Assembly: GCA_021234155.1 (NCBI GenBank)
Contig: JAJEKV010000081.1
Location: 432,467-496,466 of the forward strand
Source of the DNA: Isoetes taiwanensis
Taxonomy: Eukaryota; Streptophyta; Lycopodiopsida; Isoetales; Isoetaceae
Length of the DNA stretch: 64,000 nucleotides
Direction of reading: 5' to 3'
This document shows, piece after piece, positions 12,001-23,669 of the stretch (position 1 is its first letter; every line of letters begins with the position of its first letter). Below the pieces are notes generated by a model that was not told the DNA's origin, made no database searches, and saw nothing but the letters and a program-made list of their open reading frames with translations. The position numbers were made by a program, and so were the translations under genes.

Positions 12001-15000
12001 CTGGTCTATAATATGTACATGTTTTATTTAGTTGGCATAGTTGGGTACATAGATGGGCCTCCATAATATAAGATGCTAGTACCTCCATAGCATACATATG
12101 TAAAAGCACATTTAATGGTAAGCCAAACAATATTGTGCTCGGATGGTGGCAAACACTAGGCAGATTTGAAGGGTATAGTGCTCCTAATCAAATGCACTCA
12201 TTTGACAATTGCTACACATATTTTACTTTCATGCACTTCACATGCCCACCTACTAACATGTGGCAGCCTAGAGTAGAAGAGACGAAGAAGAACATTTTCA
12301 ACTTCCAGTGCATACCAGCTAAGATGCTTAAAATCCATGTGCCCTTGCTTGAATTGATGTGATTTATTGGTCCGACACTGTTTCTTTCTCCCTTTGTCTT
12401 TATCTCATTTTTATTATTAGAAAATGAATAAAACCCATCAAACATAGCCAAATAAATATCCCCCGTAGAATGCACTCCCCTCTGAACCTTGTCCTCAATG
12501 CATGTTGTTTATTCTTTGAACCCCCATCCTCAAAGCATGCTGTTTATTCTTTCAACGTTCTGAATATGACTTATGTATCGCCTCTGCTATGTTTTTGGCT
12601 TATGCAGGCTATTACAGTCTTTAAATGCAATAATATAACAGTTAGAGATTTGAACATACAAGACAGCCAACAAATGCATCTTCAATTTGACAAATGCAAT
12701 GGAGTACGTGCTATAGGGTTGAACATTAATGCTCCATATAATAGCCCTAATACAGATGGCATACATCTTCATGAATCTATTAGAGTTCTCATTCAAAACT
12801 GCTCCATCGCCACAGGTATAGAATACTATACTAAAATAAATGAGATTGATTTAGTAATCTTGTTGATCATAAGCTACTCTTTCGAGAAATTGACAGTATG
12901 CTTTGATCTACAATGGATTAAATTATGAATTTATGATTAGGTCAGACAATGTATAAGAAAACATAGGTTTAATCATATGATATTTATGCTCATCTGCTAA
13001 ATATTGGTTCTCGCGCACCTATGTTTGTAGTCCCATAAACCACTCTTTTGCAGGGGATGATTGTGTTTCAGTTCAAACACTAACATTTAATGTTCGGATG
13101 AAAAATATTACTTGTGGTCCAGGGCATGGGATAAGGTAGTTTTCTCATGCACATATTTAAATATTTCATTATGTTGACTTTGAGTATATGTTGATTAGTA
13201 TTGGAGGCCTTGGAAAAGATGGATCATATGCAAATGTCTCAGCGGTGGTGGTGGATGGGGCTGTTTTGAATGGTACAACTAATGGATTACGAATAAAGAC
13301 TTGGCAAGTAAGGCTAGTTATCCATAATTATAGCTACTTACTTAGTTTAGTTAGTAAGTTAGTTAGCAGTTTTAGCATCATACCACATGCACCATAAGAT
13401 GATAGTATATATGCTCCATGAATAAGAATGTTGATATAACCATAAGAATTGAATCGAATTGTTTATTATGTACATGGGTCAAATCGTACATCGAAATCAA
13501 TACAGGAAACACAGATTACAAAGCCCTTATGTCAAAAGTTTTTCAAGAGCATAATATTTCTAAAGTCACTCTATTTGCTCTTGGCATAGTCTTGCATATT
13601 GCTCCAAGTCCTTCAGAATAGAACATGCTAGTGCAACCACCAAAGGTGTATGTAAGGGACCATGCAATGGCTTAGGAGATGTATACTTTGCTCTGATAAC
13701 TATAAATGCTGGATAAATTTGAATCTATCCTAATACTCCTCTCAATTTTGAGTTGATGTGCTCTTTGAGAATATCTAAAAAAATCCGCATCTTTTCAAAG
13801 GCAAATGTCTAATAGACACTCATGTGACCCACAAGTAGTAATTCACTCCTGTAATGAACTGTCAACCTTCAAGCTATTGGCATTCAAAAGCTTATTTATG
13901 AAGCATATTTATCCAAGTGTTGCCTCAATTGAGTAAGCTTTGTAATGTTATTCACATGTATACGTTGTTTAATGTTCTTTGACAGTCCCCTCAGACCTAA
14001 CCTTAACGACCTAACCTTAACGTCTTTCCTATATGCAAATAAATGTTTTTAGTTTTGCCATCTTTTAAAATTAAAGTAGGTAACATAGTCATTTACATCA
14101 CATTGAAGAAGTATACCATCTCTTTGCAATAGAACTAGGTATAGGATTGCCAGCTTGACTCGTGATGCATAAGTGGAGAGTGTTTTCTACACTCGTTCCA
14201 AACTACTCTATGTAAGAAAAATCAACATGGGGTCATGTAAGATCAATTAACATTTGGAAACAATTCCTTATGGACTAATCATAAAGCTCTACATAGCATA
14301 TAGAGCTTCCCATCTCGTATTTACCCTTTTTCTATATATATGCATTCTATGCATGACACAAGCATCCTAATGCATGGCATAGCATTGCTTCCACTAATTA
14401 TCTTCAATGTGGTGCATTGCTTCCACTAATTACCTTCAGTATATAAATTGGGATGATTTTTTTCCATCGTGAGAAACAACCAGAACTTATGTCCTGGTCA
14501 AGCTGCTTCACATACTATTTTTGTGATAGGGGCATGAGCTAAGGGACAACTTTATTCGCATGCAATTACTGGAAAATGATGCGATGAGTGCCCCTATGGG
14601 TGATATGGTTCTCAAGATGGTCAACATAGAAGTCAAGAAAAATAAGAAAATAAAAGGTCCCGGGGGGAGGGGGGGAGATGGGAGGGGAGGGGAACAAACG
14701 TGCTCTCATATTGTTGTTGCGAAGCTAGATTGATAGAGAAAAAAAATCCAATCATAGGATTAAACTTATGAATGCTAATAAGGCTAACGACCCTAGTAAT
14801 AAATGACTAGATAATCCCCAAGGCCTATGAATGAATGGAACTATCATCACACAGACCAAGTTGTCTGTGGCCTGCAGGGAATACCCCTGCCTCTATTTCA
14901 AATGTTATGTACGCATGCTCTTAATGTGAGCTTCATAGCATATAAGAAAAGCCTAAGCATATCTAGCATGCGATCCAGTTCTAATTTCATCAGCACGTTT

Positions 15001-15936
15001 CTTTCTCGTATTTAGTTTTGATTGAGACAAAGGCATGCACAAATGGTTTCATCTCTAATCATCAAGCTCCGAGGACGGTCAAGATCAAAGACAACTACTT
15101 CCTCTGCCTTAGAAAGGGTGCATGGTCAAGTCCAGTTTTGGACCTATTGGACTGGACATGCCTATAACAAAAGGATTAATCTCAGACACACCTAATCCAG
15201 TGTTCACGAGTGTCCGGAGATCACACCAGAATCTCGTTATAATAGAGAAATGAAGATGGGCTAAGATCTTATGAGTTGAAAGTGAGGTACTGCATAGACC
15301 TTTTGATAGACAAGGTTCACTAACTTCTTGGACAAATGACCCATTCAGCCTATCCTCTTTATGGGGATTTTCATAAGCCACATAGGGGATGGTTACCATC
15401 AAAGCATTCGTGGTGCACATCAAAATGGTAGTATCAAATATTTTATGAGAAACATTAACTTTAAGGTGCTAATCATTGTTCTTGTTCTAGGGTGGACAAG
15501 GCCGAGCTTACGGTTTTCGATACCAAAATGTTCAAATGATAAATGTCACAAATCCAATCCTCATTGATCAATACTATTGCGACTCTGCAACACCTTGCCA
15601 AAATCAGGCAAGCTCAAATCTAATTGTCTAGATATGTTTCAAAATATAAGAAAAAACTTAACACTATTATTATATTTTGGGATCTTGAATTTACAGACTT
15701 CTGCAGTTCAAGTGATGGGAGTGCTATATAGGAATATCACGGGTACATCATCGAGTCATGTGGCAGTGCGTTTTGCATGTAGTGATAGCGTACCATGTGA
15801 ACATATTGTTCTAGAAGATGTTAGTCTTACACATAAATCTGGATCTGATGCGCTTTCATTTTGTGAAAGTGCTACTGGGTTTAGCTTAGGTGATATAGTA
15901 CCTCAAAGTTGTCTGACTAAATTTGGAAAAATATGA
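9100..15936 (+). CDS. Polygalacturonase (glycoside hydrolase family 28), nine exons
   Basis: Exons: 9100-9402, 10767-10892, 10965-11132, 11211-11234, 12608-12815, 13054-13135, 13199-13307, 15491-15607, 15697-15936. The sum is 1377 bases, 458 residues, all junctions in phase. It is a secreted pectinase that cleaves alpha-1,4-linked galacturonan in the wall. An N-terminal hydrophobic signal (about residues 1-20) precedes an acidic pro-region, then FNVTAFGAKGDGVTDDSK. The beta-helix motifs all survive: NTDG in exon 5, GDDC across the exon 5/6 junction, CGPGHGISIG across 6/7, and RIKTWQ closing exon 7. These supply the three catalytic Asp and the substrate-binding His, Arg and Lys. Conserved cysteines follow near the end (PQSCL). 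Exon 4 codes for only eight residues. Intron 8 has a GC donor. The frame also opens at a TTG at 9082, but the ATG at 9100 gives a clean signal peptide. Confidence 0.93.
10330..10413 (+). repeat. 44-base tandem duplication in polygalacturonase intron 1
   Basis: TTAAGATGATGTCTAATAAG and the 20 bases after it occur at 10330 and again at 10374. It is intronic and no coding effect is expected. Nearby 10500-10755 also holds three loose copies of an AAGCTTAAAATA motif. Confidence 0.75.
11657..11953 (-). other. Unassigned open frame inside polygalacturonase intron 4
   Basis: A 98-codon minus-strand frame with varied, protein-like composition (FGYGHLRLGAPMVLKYEIRL, then IQYPNKNKQWGNAIHFPIK). It lies inside the 1.4 kb intron 4 of the polygalacturonase gene. 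Upstream codons stay open back to a stop near 11990. I do not recognise the family. A fragment of an inserted retroelement is the simplest idea, and chance is possible. Confidence 0.3.
14662..14692 (+). other. G-rich run in polygalacturonase intron 7
   Basis: A 31-base run contains several blocks of 3-7 consecutive G separated by one to three bases on the sense strand of the 2.2 kb intron 7. The composition fits a G-quadruplex former. No gene signal is near it. Confidence 0.6.
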
Positions 15937-16848
15937 TAACAATTTGAGACACATGTAATATATCTAAATCGCCTCTCTATGAGGATCGGATATTTTGTAG
16001 ATGCTACAATCAGCAAACATGGTATATATTAACAGCATGAATCAGTTTGTCCTTATTATAAGATTAATATGTCTTCGCATTTGAATATGTTTATCAGGTT
16101 CTCAAAAGAGACCTGAAGAACTAGAAGTTGTTAATTGAACACATTCGACAGCCAGGAAATAGCATGACAGAACAATCAAGCATGTCCTCAACTTAAGTAA
16201 CTTGCAAATCATTCATCAAAGGCACAGTACTGTAGGAAGAGTGCTGAAACAGAAGCACTTTCGATTCAAATTTTCCAAGAATAAAAACTGAAACATTTCC
16301 ACTACCAATTTGCAGCCTTATAATTAAACATTAGAAAATGCAAATCAACAAATTTCAATAGATGCATGAAACCTTGAACCATCATTAAGCTCTCTGATTT
16401 TGGCAATGCCCATATCCTTGCCATACAGGTTGTAAACGTGTTAGAATAACTGCTCTAATGTTTTGGAATCCCAACACATTATACACGACTTCTACTTGAT
16501 GGTTGCTCATGCTTGTGTTATTTTTGGTCGCTGGTTATGACTTCGCTGCAATGCCTCTGACTTTTATGGTATAGCTGGACTGAATGCCTTTGCATTCACA
16601 TTGATCTGCCTAGAAAGACATGCTGCCACTTTGCAGGGAAGGATGTATCTTGCTTCACTAGTGTTCTTGGTGGAGCTGCTTATAAAGAAAAGTGTTATTA
16701 GCCAAGTCATTGGAGCTAACTTATTACACTGGTGGTAATTTAACATACATATATGGGTAACAATGTTACCGCTATATATTCCAGTTCAGCAGACACATAT
16801 GGGTAACAATGTTTCTGCAGTATAATCCAGTTCAGCATCTTCTAGTCG
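15937..16848. other. Spacer between convergent genes
   Basis: It holds the 3' UTRs of polygalacturonase (plus) and DCC1 (minus). AATAAA-like runs are common but none can be chosen with confidence. It contains the 46-base repeat at 16748-16839 and no recognisable gene. Confidence 0.6.
16748..16839 (+). repeat. 46-base imperfect tandem repeat next to DCC1 stop
   Basis: Two copies of a unit holding CATATGGGTAACAATGTT and TCCAGTTCAGCA (16748-16793 and 16794-16839), about 85 percent alike. They end 10 bases from the DCC1 stop codon, so they lie in its 3' UTR. Confidence 0.7.
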
Positions 16849-18621
16849 CTACCTCGCAGTGTACACTAGGGGTGCATCTGCTGTTGGCTGGATCTTTCTA
16901 GTGTACCTTAGAAGCATTGCCTCCACTGATTGTCCAGGAACATGCAAATCCCTGGAAAAGTCAAGTGAGAGTATTACATCGCTTGAAACAGAAACAATGA
17001 CATTTTCAATTACAGTATGCCTTATCTTACCGAAGATATGGTTCCAATTCTTGCCATTCCCACTTCGATTTTTCTTGGAACAATGCAGCAAAACGTGCAG
17101 CAGGTTTCTTTGGCAAAGAAGAGATGCTATATGGCCGTATCCAGGACTCAGACCCTAATTTCTCAATTAGAGCCTCTCCCTGTAGCCAGTCAATGTTACA
17201 ATTCAGTCCTGAAGGTAATTTTTGTTGCCATGTGTCAATAAAATCTTTTACCCTCCACTTTGATGCCCCAAGAAGTAATTGTCTTGCGAATTGCAGACAA
17301 ACTTGCTTCTCATCAAGAGCCCATATGTTAATCTCTGAAGAATCAGCCAGGTGTCCATATGTTGTTAAACAATGTCTTACCAAGTTAGGTAAATAGCCAT
17401 CACCTTCCATGACATACACAACCTCATCAATCGGAATCCTATCAAGAGGCCACTCATGTTGCACAGAGTTTAAAATTATCATTTCAAGCAAAGACTGCAT
17501 CAACTTAGGGTGTAAGATACGCCAGTACCCATTGATCTCAACTGCAGCTAAATCCCTTAGAGCTTCTTTCAGTTGTTCTTCACTTGCTTGCACATTGTCT
17601 AACAAATCATACCAAGAATATAAATCATTATCATGCCCTCCAGTTTCTGTCTCCCAATCTTGATCCTCAGTATATAGCCGTTTTGACAAGAGTGCCTTGA
17701 GCTTATCAAGTAGTGGGGCAACTTCTGCCAGTTCCAGATGTCCTGTTACTGTTGCAGAAGCATCAATGGTATCTTCTTTAACACCATTTGTCAAGTCGTT
17801 TGGTGGAATGAGCAATACGGTGTTTGATGTAGAGACAAACTTAATGGCATATGTAGTTTTTGAAGTGCATAAAACAGCCTCATCATCTGGTGCTCCTCTT
17901 ATTGTCACCCTAACAAAGACAAAACATTTTTCTTATGAACAACCATTTATTATCATCCCCATAGTAAAAACATTCAGGAAGAACAATATGCAGAAAATCT
18001 GGCTATCTTAACAAAATATGCCTTCATGGTCTAAAGTCTATTTGATAGCACAGCTTGCTAGAGCCTTTAATACAATGATGAGATCTGTCCTTCATACTCT
18101 TGTATATTTCTGATATTCCTACTACCATGTGTAGATCGTGCTGAGTTCATTGGTGACTGAAACTCCATATTAAGCAGGACTCAACTTATCCCATGATTTC
18201 ATCCCAAAAAACTGATGTCATTTAGCATTGCTCATATGAATCCCAAACCGTGCATCTATAAAGTAATGGAGAACAATATTTGCATTTCCATTATCCTTCT
18301 TCAAAATGGTGATCATTGAGCTGTTTAGAAATTGATTTAAAAGACCTGAATTAATTGGCTAGAGAAAACCTCGAAGAAAAGACCGAAAACAGGAACAAAT
18401 AGCCACTGAAACTTGCTTTAGGGTTTTATGTGACAAATCTTTAACACGGTGCAGATAAACCCCTTAAATGTGTGAAAAATATGCACTAACCCATTTAGAA
18501 GTATCTCTTGTAGAACAGATTCATCCACTTCCAACAGCTTAAACTCCTCCGATCCAAAGGCCGAGCCATAGCGCACCGTCGATGGAGTGTTGAGCTTTAG
18601 ATCCAGCATCTGGTGTGCCAT
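16849..18621 (-). CDS. DCC1: Sister-chromatid cohesion protein DCC1
   Basis: Exons on the minus strand: 18621-18491, 17909-17031, 16951-16849, in total 1113 bases, 370 residues, all in phase with GT-AG introns. DCC1 joins CTF8 and CTF18 in the alternative RFC complex that loads PCNA and supports cohesion at the replication fork in the nucleus. Seen: EFKLLEVDESVLQEIL, then VTIRGAPDDEAVLCTSKTTY (the family's conserved DDEAVLCT block), TSNTVLLIPP, the winged-helix-rich middle and C-terminus (GYWRILHPKLMQSLLEMII, WPLDRIPIDEVV) and the final FQEKSKWEWQELEPYLRDL. The length is close to the family norm of about 350-400. The last exon adds the Ctf18-binding tail. It converges with the polygalacturonase gene. 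No damage was found, and the gene looks functional. Confidence 0.92.
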
Positions 18622-18751
18622 TTGAGGACCTGAAGCAGAAATTGGGCGCCAGATTGGTATTTCTTATGGCCGTTCAAACAAGGAGGAATATTTGGGCTGT
18701 GATTCCATATTTTTGCATGTTTTTTCCATCGCGGTAAATGTCGGACGTGGG

Positions 18752-18879
18752 CATGTTATAGCCAGCCTTAAATGCCAAAAATCCGCTGTCGACAAAAACG
18801 CCCTGTAAATTTTTTTTGGCGTGGCTATAACATGTCAAAGACACGGATATACCACTAATATGCCCGTGGCTATAACATG
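18752..18879. promoter_or_regulatory. Inverted 13-base motif cluster upstream of DCC1
   Basis: CATGTTATAGCCA occurs at 18752-18764 and its exact reverse complement at 18822-18834 and 18867-18879, 130-260 bases upstream of the DCC1 ATG. The outer pairs could fold into a stem-loop or be a transcription-factor site in both orientations. The function is unknown. Confidence 0.5.
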
Positions 18880-19127
18880 ACGGCGCGGCGCTCCTTTCTT
18901 TTTAGCAGGGTTGCCTTGCAATTCTAGCCTATACACTGTATGCCACATGTATCCAACGTGTACGCCCAAAGTTACTTGCCTTCTAACCTTCCCCCCCAGC
19001 CGCACTTTCCTAACTCCCTCCTCTGTGTGCAGCGTTCGTCTCCGGTTGTTCAGGCATTTTTAACTCGGATTCCTTTGGCCTTTAGGCCATGATGGTTCAG
19101 GATTAAGTTACTTATGCCATGAGTTTT
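18880..19127. other. Intergenic, no gene seen
   Basis: Short, slightly GC-richer sequence between the DCC1 upstream region and the first dispersed repeat. No open frame of note. Confidence 0.5.
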
Positions 19128-19425
19128 TTGGGTTGCCCCTAGGGGGGCAAGCCCTTGTCCATGTGGGTTTATGGCATATTCCAAACATATGCTAGTATAT
19201 GCCAAGAATATGCCAATGCTGCTCCAAACTTGCTATAGGGTGTAAACTGGCGGTGGCCGCTGTTCTTCGGCATCCGTTTGGAAACCGGCTAACCGGTGCT
19301 TAAGCGACGGAGTTGCTACTCTTCTTGAAGGTCCGTTGAAGGCCCGTGTGAACAAGTGGCAACCGAATGCTTCTTAAAGTGATCCTTCTCAACCAGCTAT
19401 TGTCGGACTCTAAATGGACAGAGAA
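19128..19425 (+). repeat. Dispersed repeat, copy 1
   Basis: Starts TTGGGTTGCCCCTAGGGGGG and ends near CTATTGTCGGACTCTA. It is about 90 percent identical to 22313-22716 apart from two extra blocks in the second copy. It has no coding capacity and no obvious TG...CA ends. It could be a SINE, a TRIM or an LTR piece. Confidence 0.7.
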
Positions 19426-19907
19426 TCGAACTCTATTCCGTTCTTTATGTGTTTCTCATTTTATTTGAGGTGTTGTTTTTTGTAAAATACAGCCAGAATC
19501 AGAAAAGAAATGAGCACATGCGGGCACCAAGCCAAACGGCTCTTCTATATAAGCCAAATCTTCATCAGCAAGAGCAGCTTTAGAAAATTTTCTTGATCAT
19601 TCCACATGCAAAGAGCTTGTCTCTTGTCTTAAGGTTCTCAGAAACATCACTCTATTGCGGCACTGGCAGGATAACAGAAGCTTTGTTCAACTGTTAGACG
19701 TGAGAAATTTTACATAGAATTGGAGGATTGAAGGCCTTTATTGGCGGGAGCAGATTTCTCACCTCTAATGCAAGTGTGGCCTTTGAATGTTGGATGTTTT
19801 ATTTTATGTGCTTCAAAGATTTTGTCTGCAAGCAAAGCAATTAGTGATTGATTAGTTATCAATCTTTTTCAAGAGATGTACCAACATTTCACATGTCTTC
19901 ATTGCAG
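19426..19907. other. Upstream flank of the DDB2 relic
   Basis: No recognisable exon. The N-terminal exons expected before the first zinc-knuckle exon of a plant DDB2 are missing here or too decayed to see. Confidence 0.4.
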
Positions 19908-21010
19908 GTCTGTAAGGCAAAAGATCATCAAGCAGGGTTTGTTGGTTCTATTTATGTTGATTGCCCAAATCGACCATGTTATCTATGTAAAAGACCAGGT
20001 TTGCCCATCACTCGCAATTAGCTTTGTTTGATCCATTCGTTTCTTGAAAGTTTTTCTATGTTTCTATTTCAGTGGTAGCTAAATCCTTTACTTGTAGGTC
20101 ACACTACTGTAACATGCCCCCATCATATTGCCACAGAACATGGAGTTCCTCCTACACCATGTAAACATTCCTTGGGGTTGCTGGACTTCATACTTGAAAG
20201 ACAACTATGAAGCAAAGTTCTTCCAGTATGTCTGTTCCCTATTAGTAATAAGTATCTAGTACACAATTCAATGCATATTGCTTTTTTGCGCCTGACTTTA
20301 TTGATTCATATCTAAATTGCCTTAATTTTTGCAGATAAAACCAAATCCTGTTATTCCAAATAGTGTTGAATCTGCTGATGGAGAGTGACATCTTTGGAAT
20401 TTCACCCGTCGAAGGATGATACATTATTGTCAGGAGATAAGATACCTTTCTATCTCTGTAATGGTTATCTTGACTATTATGTAGTGGGCATTTAAATTTA
20501 GGTAGATACCTTGGTGCTTTACCTGTAGGTTTATGCTGAGTAGGTTTCTTACATTGTTCCTGGAAATTCTGGTAGGAAGAGACTTGATGGTGGAGCCTCT
20601 CAAGTTATGTACTTCTTGTAATACCTTTTTGTAGGCTTAGGCATTTTGCAGTAGTTGGGAAGAGTCTTTTCTGCATTGGATGTAATTCAGATGCTTGTGG
20701 TCATGTCCATTCTTTTGACTAGGGACTAACGTGCGCTTCTATTCCATTCTCACAAAGGTCAAGTTGCTATATGGAATTTTGAAAGGACATATGAGAACAC
20801 AGTATATGATACTGTTCATAGCTGTATAGTCAACACAATCAGGTAGACATCTTATAGTGGTAAAGTCCTTGGCATTCACATGCACTTTCAATGACGAGAT
20901 CAAATGCTCTTTTTTTCCAGATTCCATTTAAAAATGATAAGAACAATTTTACCTCGAGTTCAGATGGCACTATTTGCATGACTCATTAGATGGGAATTGG
21001 CATAACAAAA
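19908..21010 (+). pseudogene. DDB2: Truncated DDB2 (damage-specific DNA-binding protein 2) copy with introns
   Basis: Plant DDB2 is the UV-damage-sensing WD40 subunit that works with DDB1 and CUL4 in nucleotide-excision repair, and it carries an N-terminal zinc knuckle. Exon-like pieces with proper splice signals are 19908-19998 (VCKAKDHQAGFVGSIYVDCP, CYLCKRP), 20098-20228 (GHTTVTCPHHIATEHG, then ERQL and a stop), 20335-20440 (IKPNPVIPNSV, and in another frame VTSLEFHPSKDDTLLSGDK), 20758-20842 (GQVAIWNFERTYENTVYDTV) and 20921-21010 (SSDGTI in a shifted frame). The rest of the WD40 propeller and the N-terminus are absent. Retained introns show a duplicated gene, not a retrocopy. Stops at the end of exon 2 and in exon 3, a deletion in exon 3 and frame loss in exon 5 mark it as dead. 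Confidence 0.8.
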
Positions 21011-22306
21011 GCCTGATATATCATCCTTACCTACAGGCAAATGGAAGCATCAACATGTGAGACGAATGCAATATCTAATGCATGAAGTAGAAAGGTAAAC
21101 ATCTGGATGTGAAGGAAAATTATTGTTTGAAGATTTCATGTTGCAAAGCAGAAGACGCAACATGAAATCTTGTGACTATTGCATTAGAGTATGCACAAGA
21201 TAGTGCGGAAAAAAGAAGCAGAATACGTGCAAAGACTTAAATCCATGGACATGAAGCAAAAGTCAAGGCAAACTATAGCATTTTCGCCTCCCAAGGATAC
21301 AAAAGCGACAGGTCTAACTGATAATAACTAAATACGGATTATTATTGACTTAGAAAGGACCAAGGTGACTTTCTTGAAGAGTTTGAGTTTACTTCAAATT
21401 TCTCTCAAGGCAAGCCATTATGCCTCCAAGACAAGCCTCTAAGGTGCTAGTTCATGCAGTTTTAAAAGTAAACATTGCGGGAGTGACAAGTTTTCTTAGT
21501 GCTTGCAAGGTACATTGGAGTATGGATTCAAGAGTATATTGTTTTGTTCACATGGTCTACTTGGTTTCCTTTTGGACACCATATATCAAATCATACTTGT
21601 GCTAGTCCTGCGGCATTTGTATTATAAAGGATATTGTGCATTCAAGGAATTGTTTTCATGACTAAGGAAGGACTGTTTATTAGTCCGCCAATAAGTACAT
21701 GAATAGTTTTAAATATAAAATGGTCAAACTATATGAATAGATCTAAACATAAAATGGTCAAACTACTGTTTAAGAATTTTTGGCAAGGTTTGGAGTAAGC
21801 AAACTGGTGGAACTCGTACTCAGATATTGTACTTGGCACACCAACATAAAGTGATTTCACATGGGACGTTTGAACTTCATAAGACATTCTTAAGTATTGT
21901 GTTAGCTCGAGTAGGCTCCTTTAAAACCATTTTCCCTCTTGTTTTATTTATTCTTCATCCCATCTCTTGCTTTCCTCCCATACCGTCCACCCAATCCTTT
22001 GCCTCAAGCCTGCCCTATTGCTAATTTTTATTTCATTTTGAGGATTCAGATTAGCAACTTGAAATACAATTCATTTCAAATTGTTTGTTTTTTATTGGCA
22101 TAGCCTAATTTTATTAGCAGGCTTGCCTAGCCCTCCCTACAATATTTCTTGGATTTCTAGCCTATCCACATTGCTTAACACGTTAGCAAAATTAACCTTA
22201 ACCATTAGATGCATTAATTTTTGCATCGACGGCCATGGTCATTAGTTAATCCTCTAAATTTCGTCTGCAATAGTTACGACGGTTCTGTGATGAATAATCT
22301 GTTAAC
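21011..22306. other. Intergenic, no gene seen
   Basis: AT-rich sequence after the DDB2 relic. It contains only short chance frames and a small internal duplication of ATAAAATGGTCAAACTA near 21715 and 21750. Nothing matches the missing DDB2 repeats. Confidence 0.5.
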
Positions 22307-22312
22307 TTATTT

Positions 22313-22716
22313 TTGGGTTGCCCCTAGGGGGGCAAGCCCTTGTCCATATGGGTTTATGGCATATTCCAAGTATATGCTAGTATATGCCAGGAATATGCCA
22401 ATGACTGCTCCAAACTTGCTATAGGGTGTAAACTGGCGGTGGTCGCTGTTCTTAGGCATCCATTTAAGAACCGGCTAATCGGTGCTTAAGCGACAGAGTT
22501 GCTACTCTTCTTGAAGGTCCCGAGCCCCGAGAGGCACGGGAGGAGGGGAACACTTGCCCAATCCACGCGCACCCGAGCGTGTGGACGGCCTGTGAACAAA
22601 TGGCAACCGAATGCTTCTTAAAGTGATCTGTTCTTCGTGGTCATATCTTTTTGTATTGTCTGCATCTGAACATTCTAGAAACGGTCTAACCAGCTATTGT
22701 CGGACTCTAGTTGGAC
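22313..22716 (+). repeat. Dispersed repeat, copy 2
   Basis: Same element as 19128-19425 in the same orientation, 3.2 kb downstream. It has an extra GC-rich block of about 75 bases (near 22520-22595) and another of about 55 bases (near 22630-22690). The two copies bracket the DDB2 relic. Confidence 0.7.
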
Positions 22717-23284
22717 GAGCAAATTTAGATGCAGCGGATGCAGATGAACTCCTTTATGGCAGAATCTGGCCTTCAAGAAAGGATATGCTTTCATCTTCTA
22801 CAGCACGGTATGTTCTTAATCTGATTTTGCATGCGTTTGGAGCTTTGTGGATCGAAACAATGCCATAGCCACAGGAAGCTTTGCGTTGCCATAGCCTTGT
22901 CTGATGTTTGTTTCTTATGTTTGTAGATTAGAACGCTTTAGTATTATCCTATGAATATCATACAAGACATATTTTTCTCTGGATCATGTATATTATTCAT
23001 CACCTCTCTGTCAATTTGTTTTTGCGAATCATTGAATATTTCTAGAGCTACTTCTTTACTACAAGTTCATGTCCCCTGCTCAGAAAATAGTGCAGAGATT
23101 GGAATTCTACCTATGCCAGTAAGTTATTTGATTTTTTCAAGTCTAATTAATATAGTGCTGCTCTCATTCTTGTTCACATAATGCACTCACCTAAAGAATT
23201 ATGGGTAGAGCTGTCATGCAAACTAACATGGTATTTCTGCTATGTCCTGCTTGATGGCGTTCTTGGTTGTTATATTTCAAGTTA
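22717..23284. other. Intergenic, no gene assigned
   Basis: A possible exon-like stretch ends at an ACG|GTATGT donor near 22808 (NLDAADADELLYGRIWPSRK in one frame). I cannot link it to a family. The rest has only short frames. Confidence 0.3.
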
Positions 23285-23465
23285 ATGCCATTGATCCGAC
23301 CCATCGGATCGGTATTCTCAAATGGGCAAGCATGCATCTCTTGCATGCATGCATGTATTGCATGCATTTTCTGTGGCCCTGGTTCGTTTGGGATCGCTAT
23401 TTCTTGCAGCCTCTTCATCGACTTCTCATCAGCATTTTCTCCTCTCTCAGCAGTTCCCTTGACTC
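23285..23465 (+). repeat. 181-base direct repeat, copy 1
   Basis: About 95 percent identical to 23670-23850, offset 385. It contains a dense GCATGC run with the pattern CTTGCATGCATGCATGTATT, which is self-complementary. It has no coding meaning, although three frames stay open. Confidence 0.8.
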
Positions 23466-23669
23466 TCTTTTTTTGATACCAAGCAGGGGAGGGGCTTCTC
23501 CCTGCTTGGTTTGACAGTTTGACGTCATTTTCCATATTGGGACATGTTCTTCCCCGATCTTGTCCCCTTTTTGGCCATCCTTCAGCCTTCGACCTTGTCC
23601 CATTTTAATAAGGAAGTTCTCTTTTTGTCGGGAGCTTTTGTCTGTTTTCATGCGAGCCCTTATTCGATA

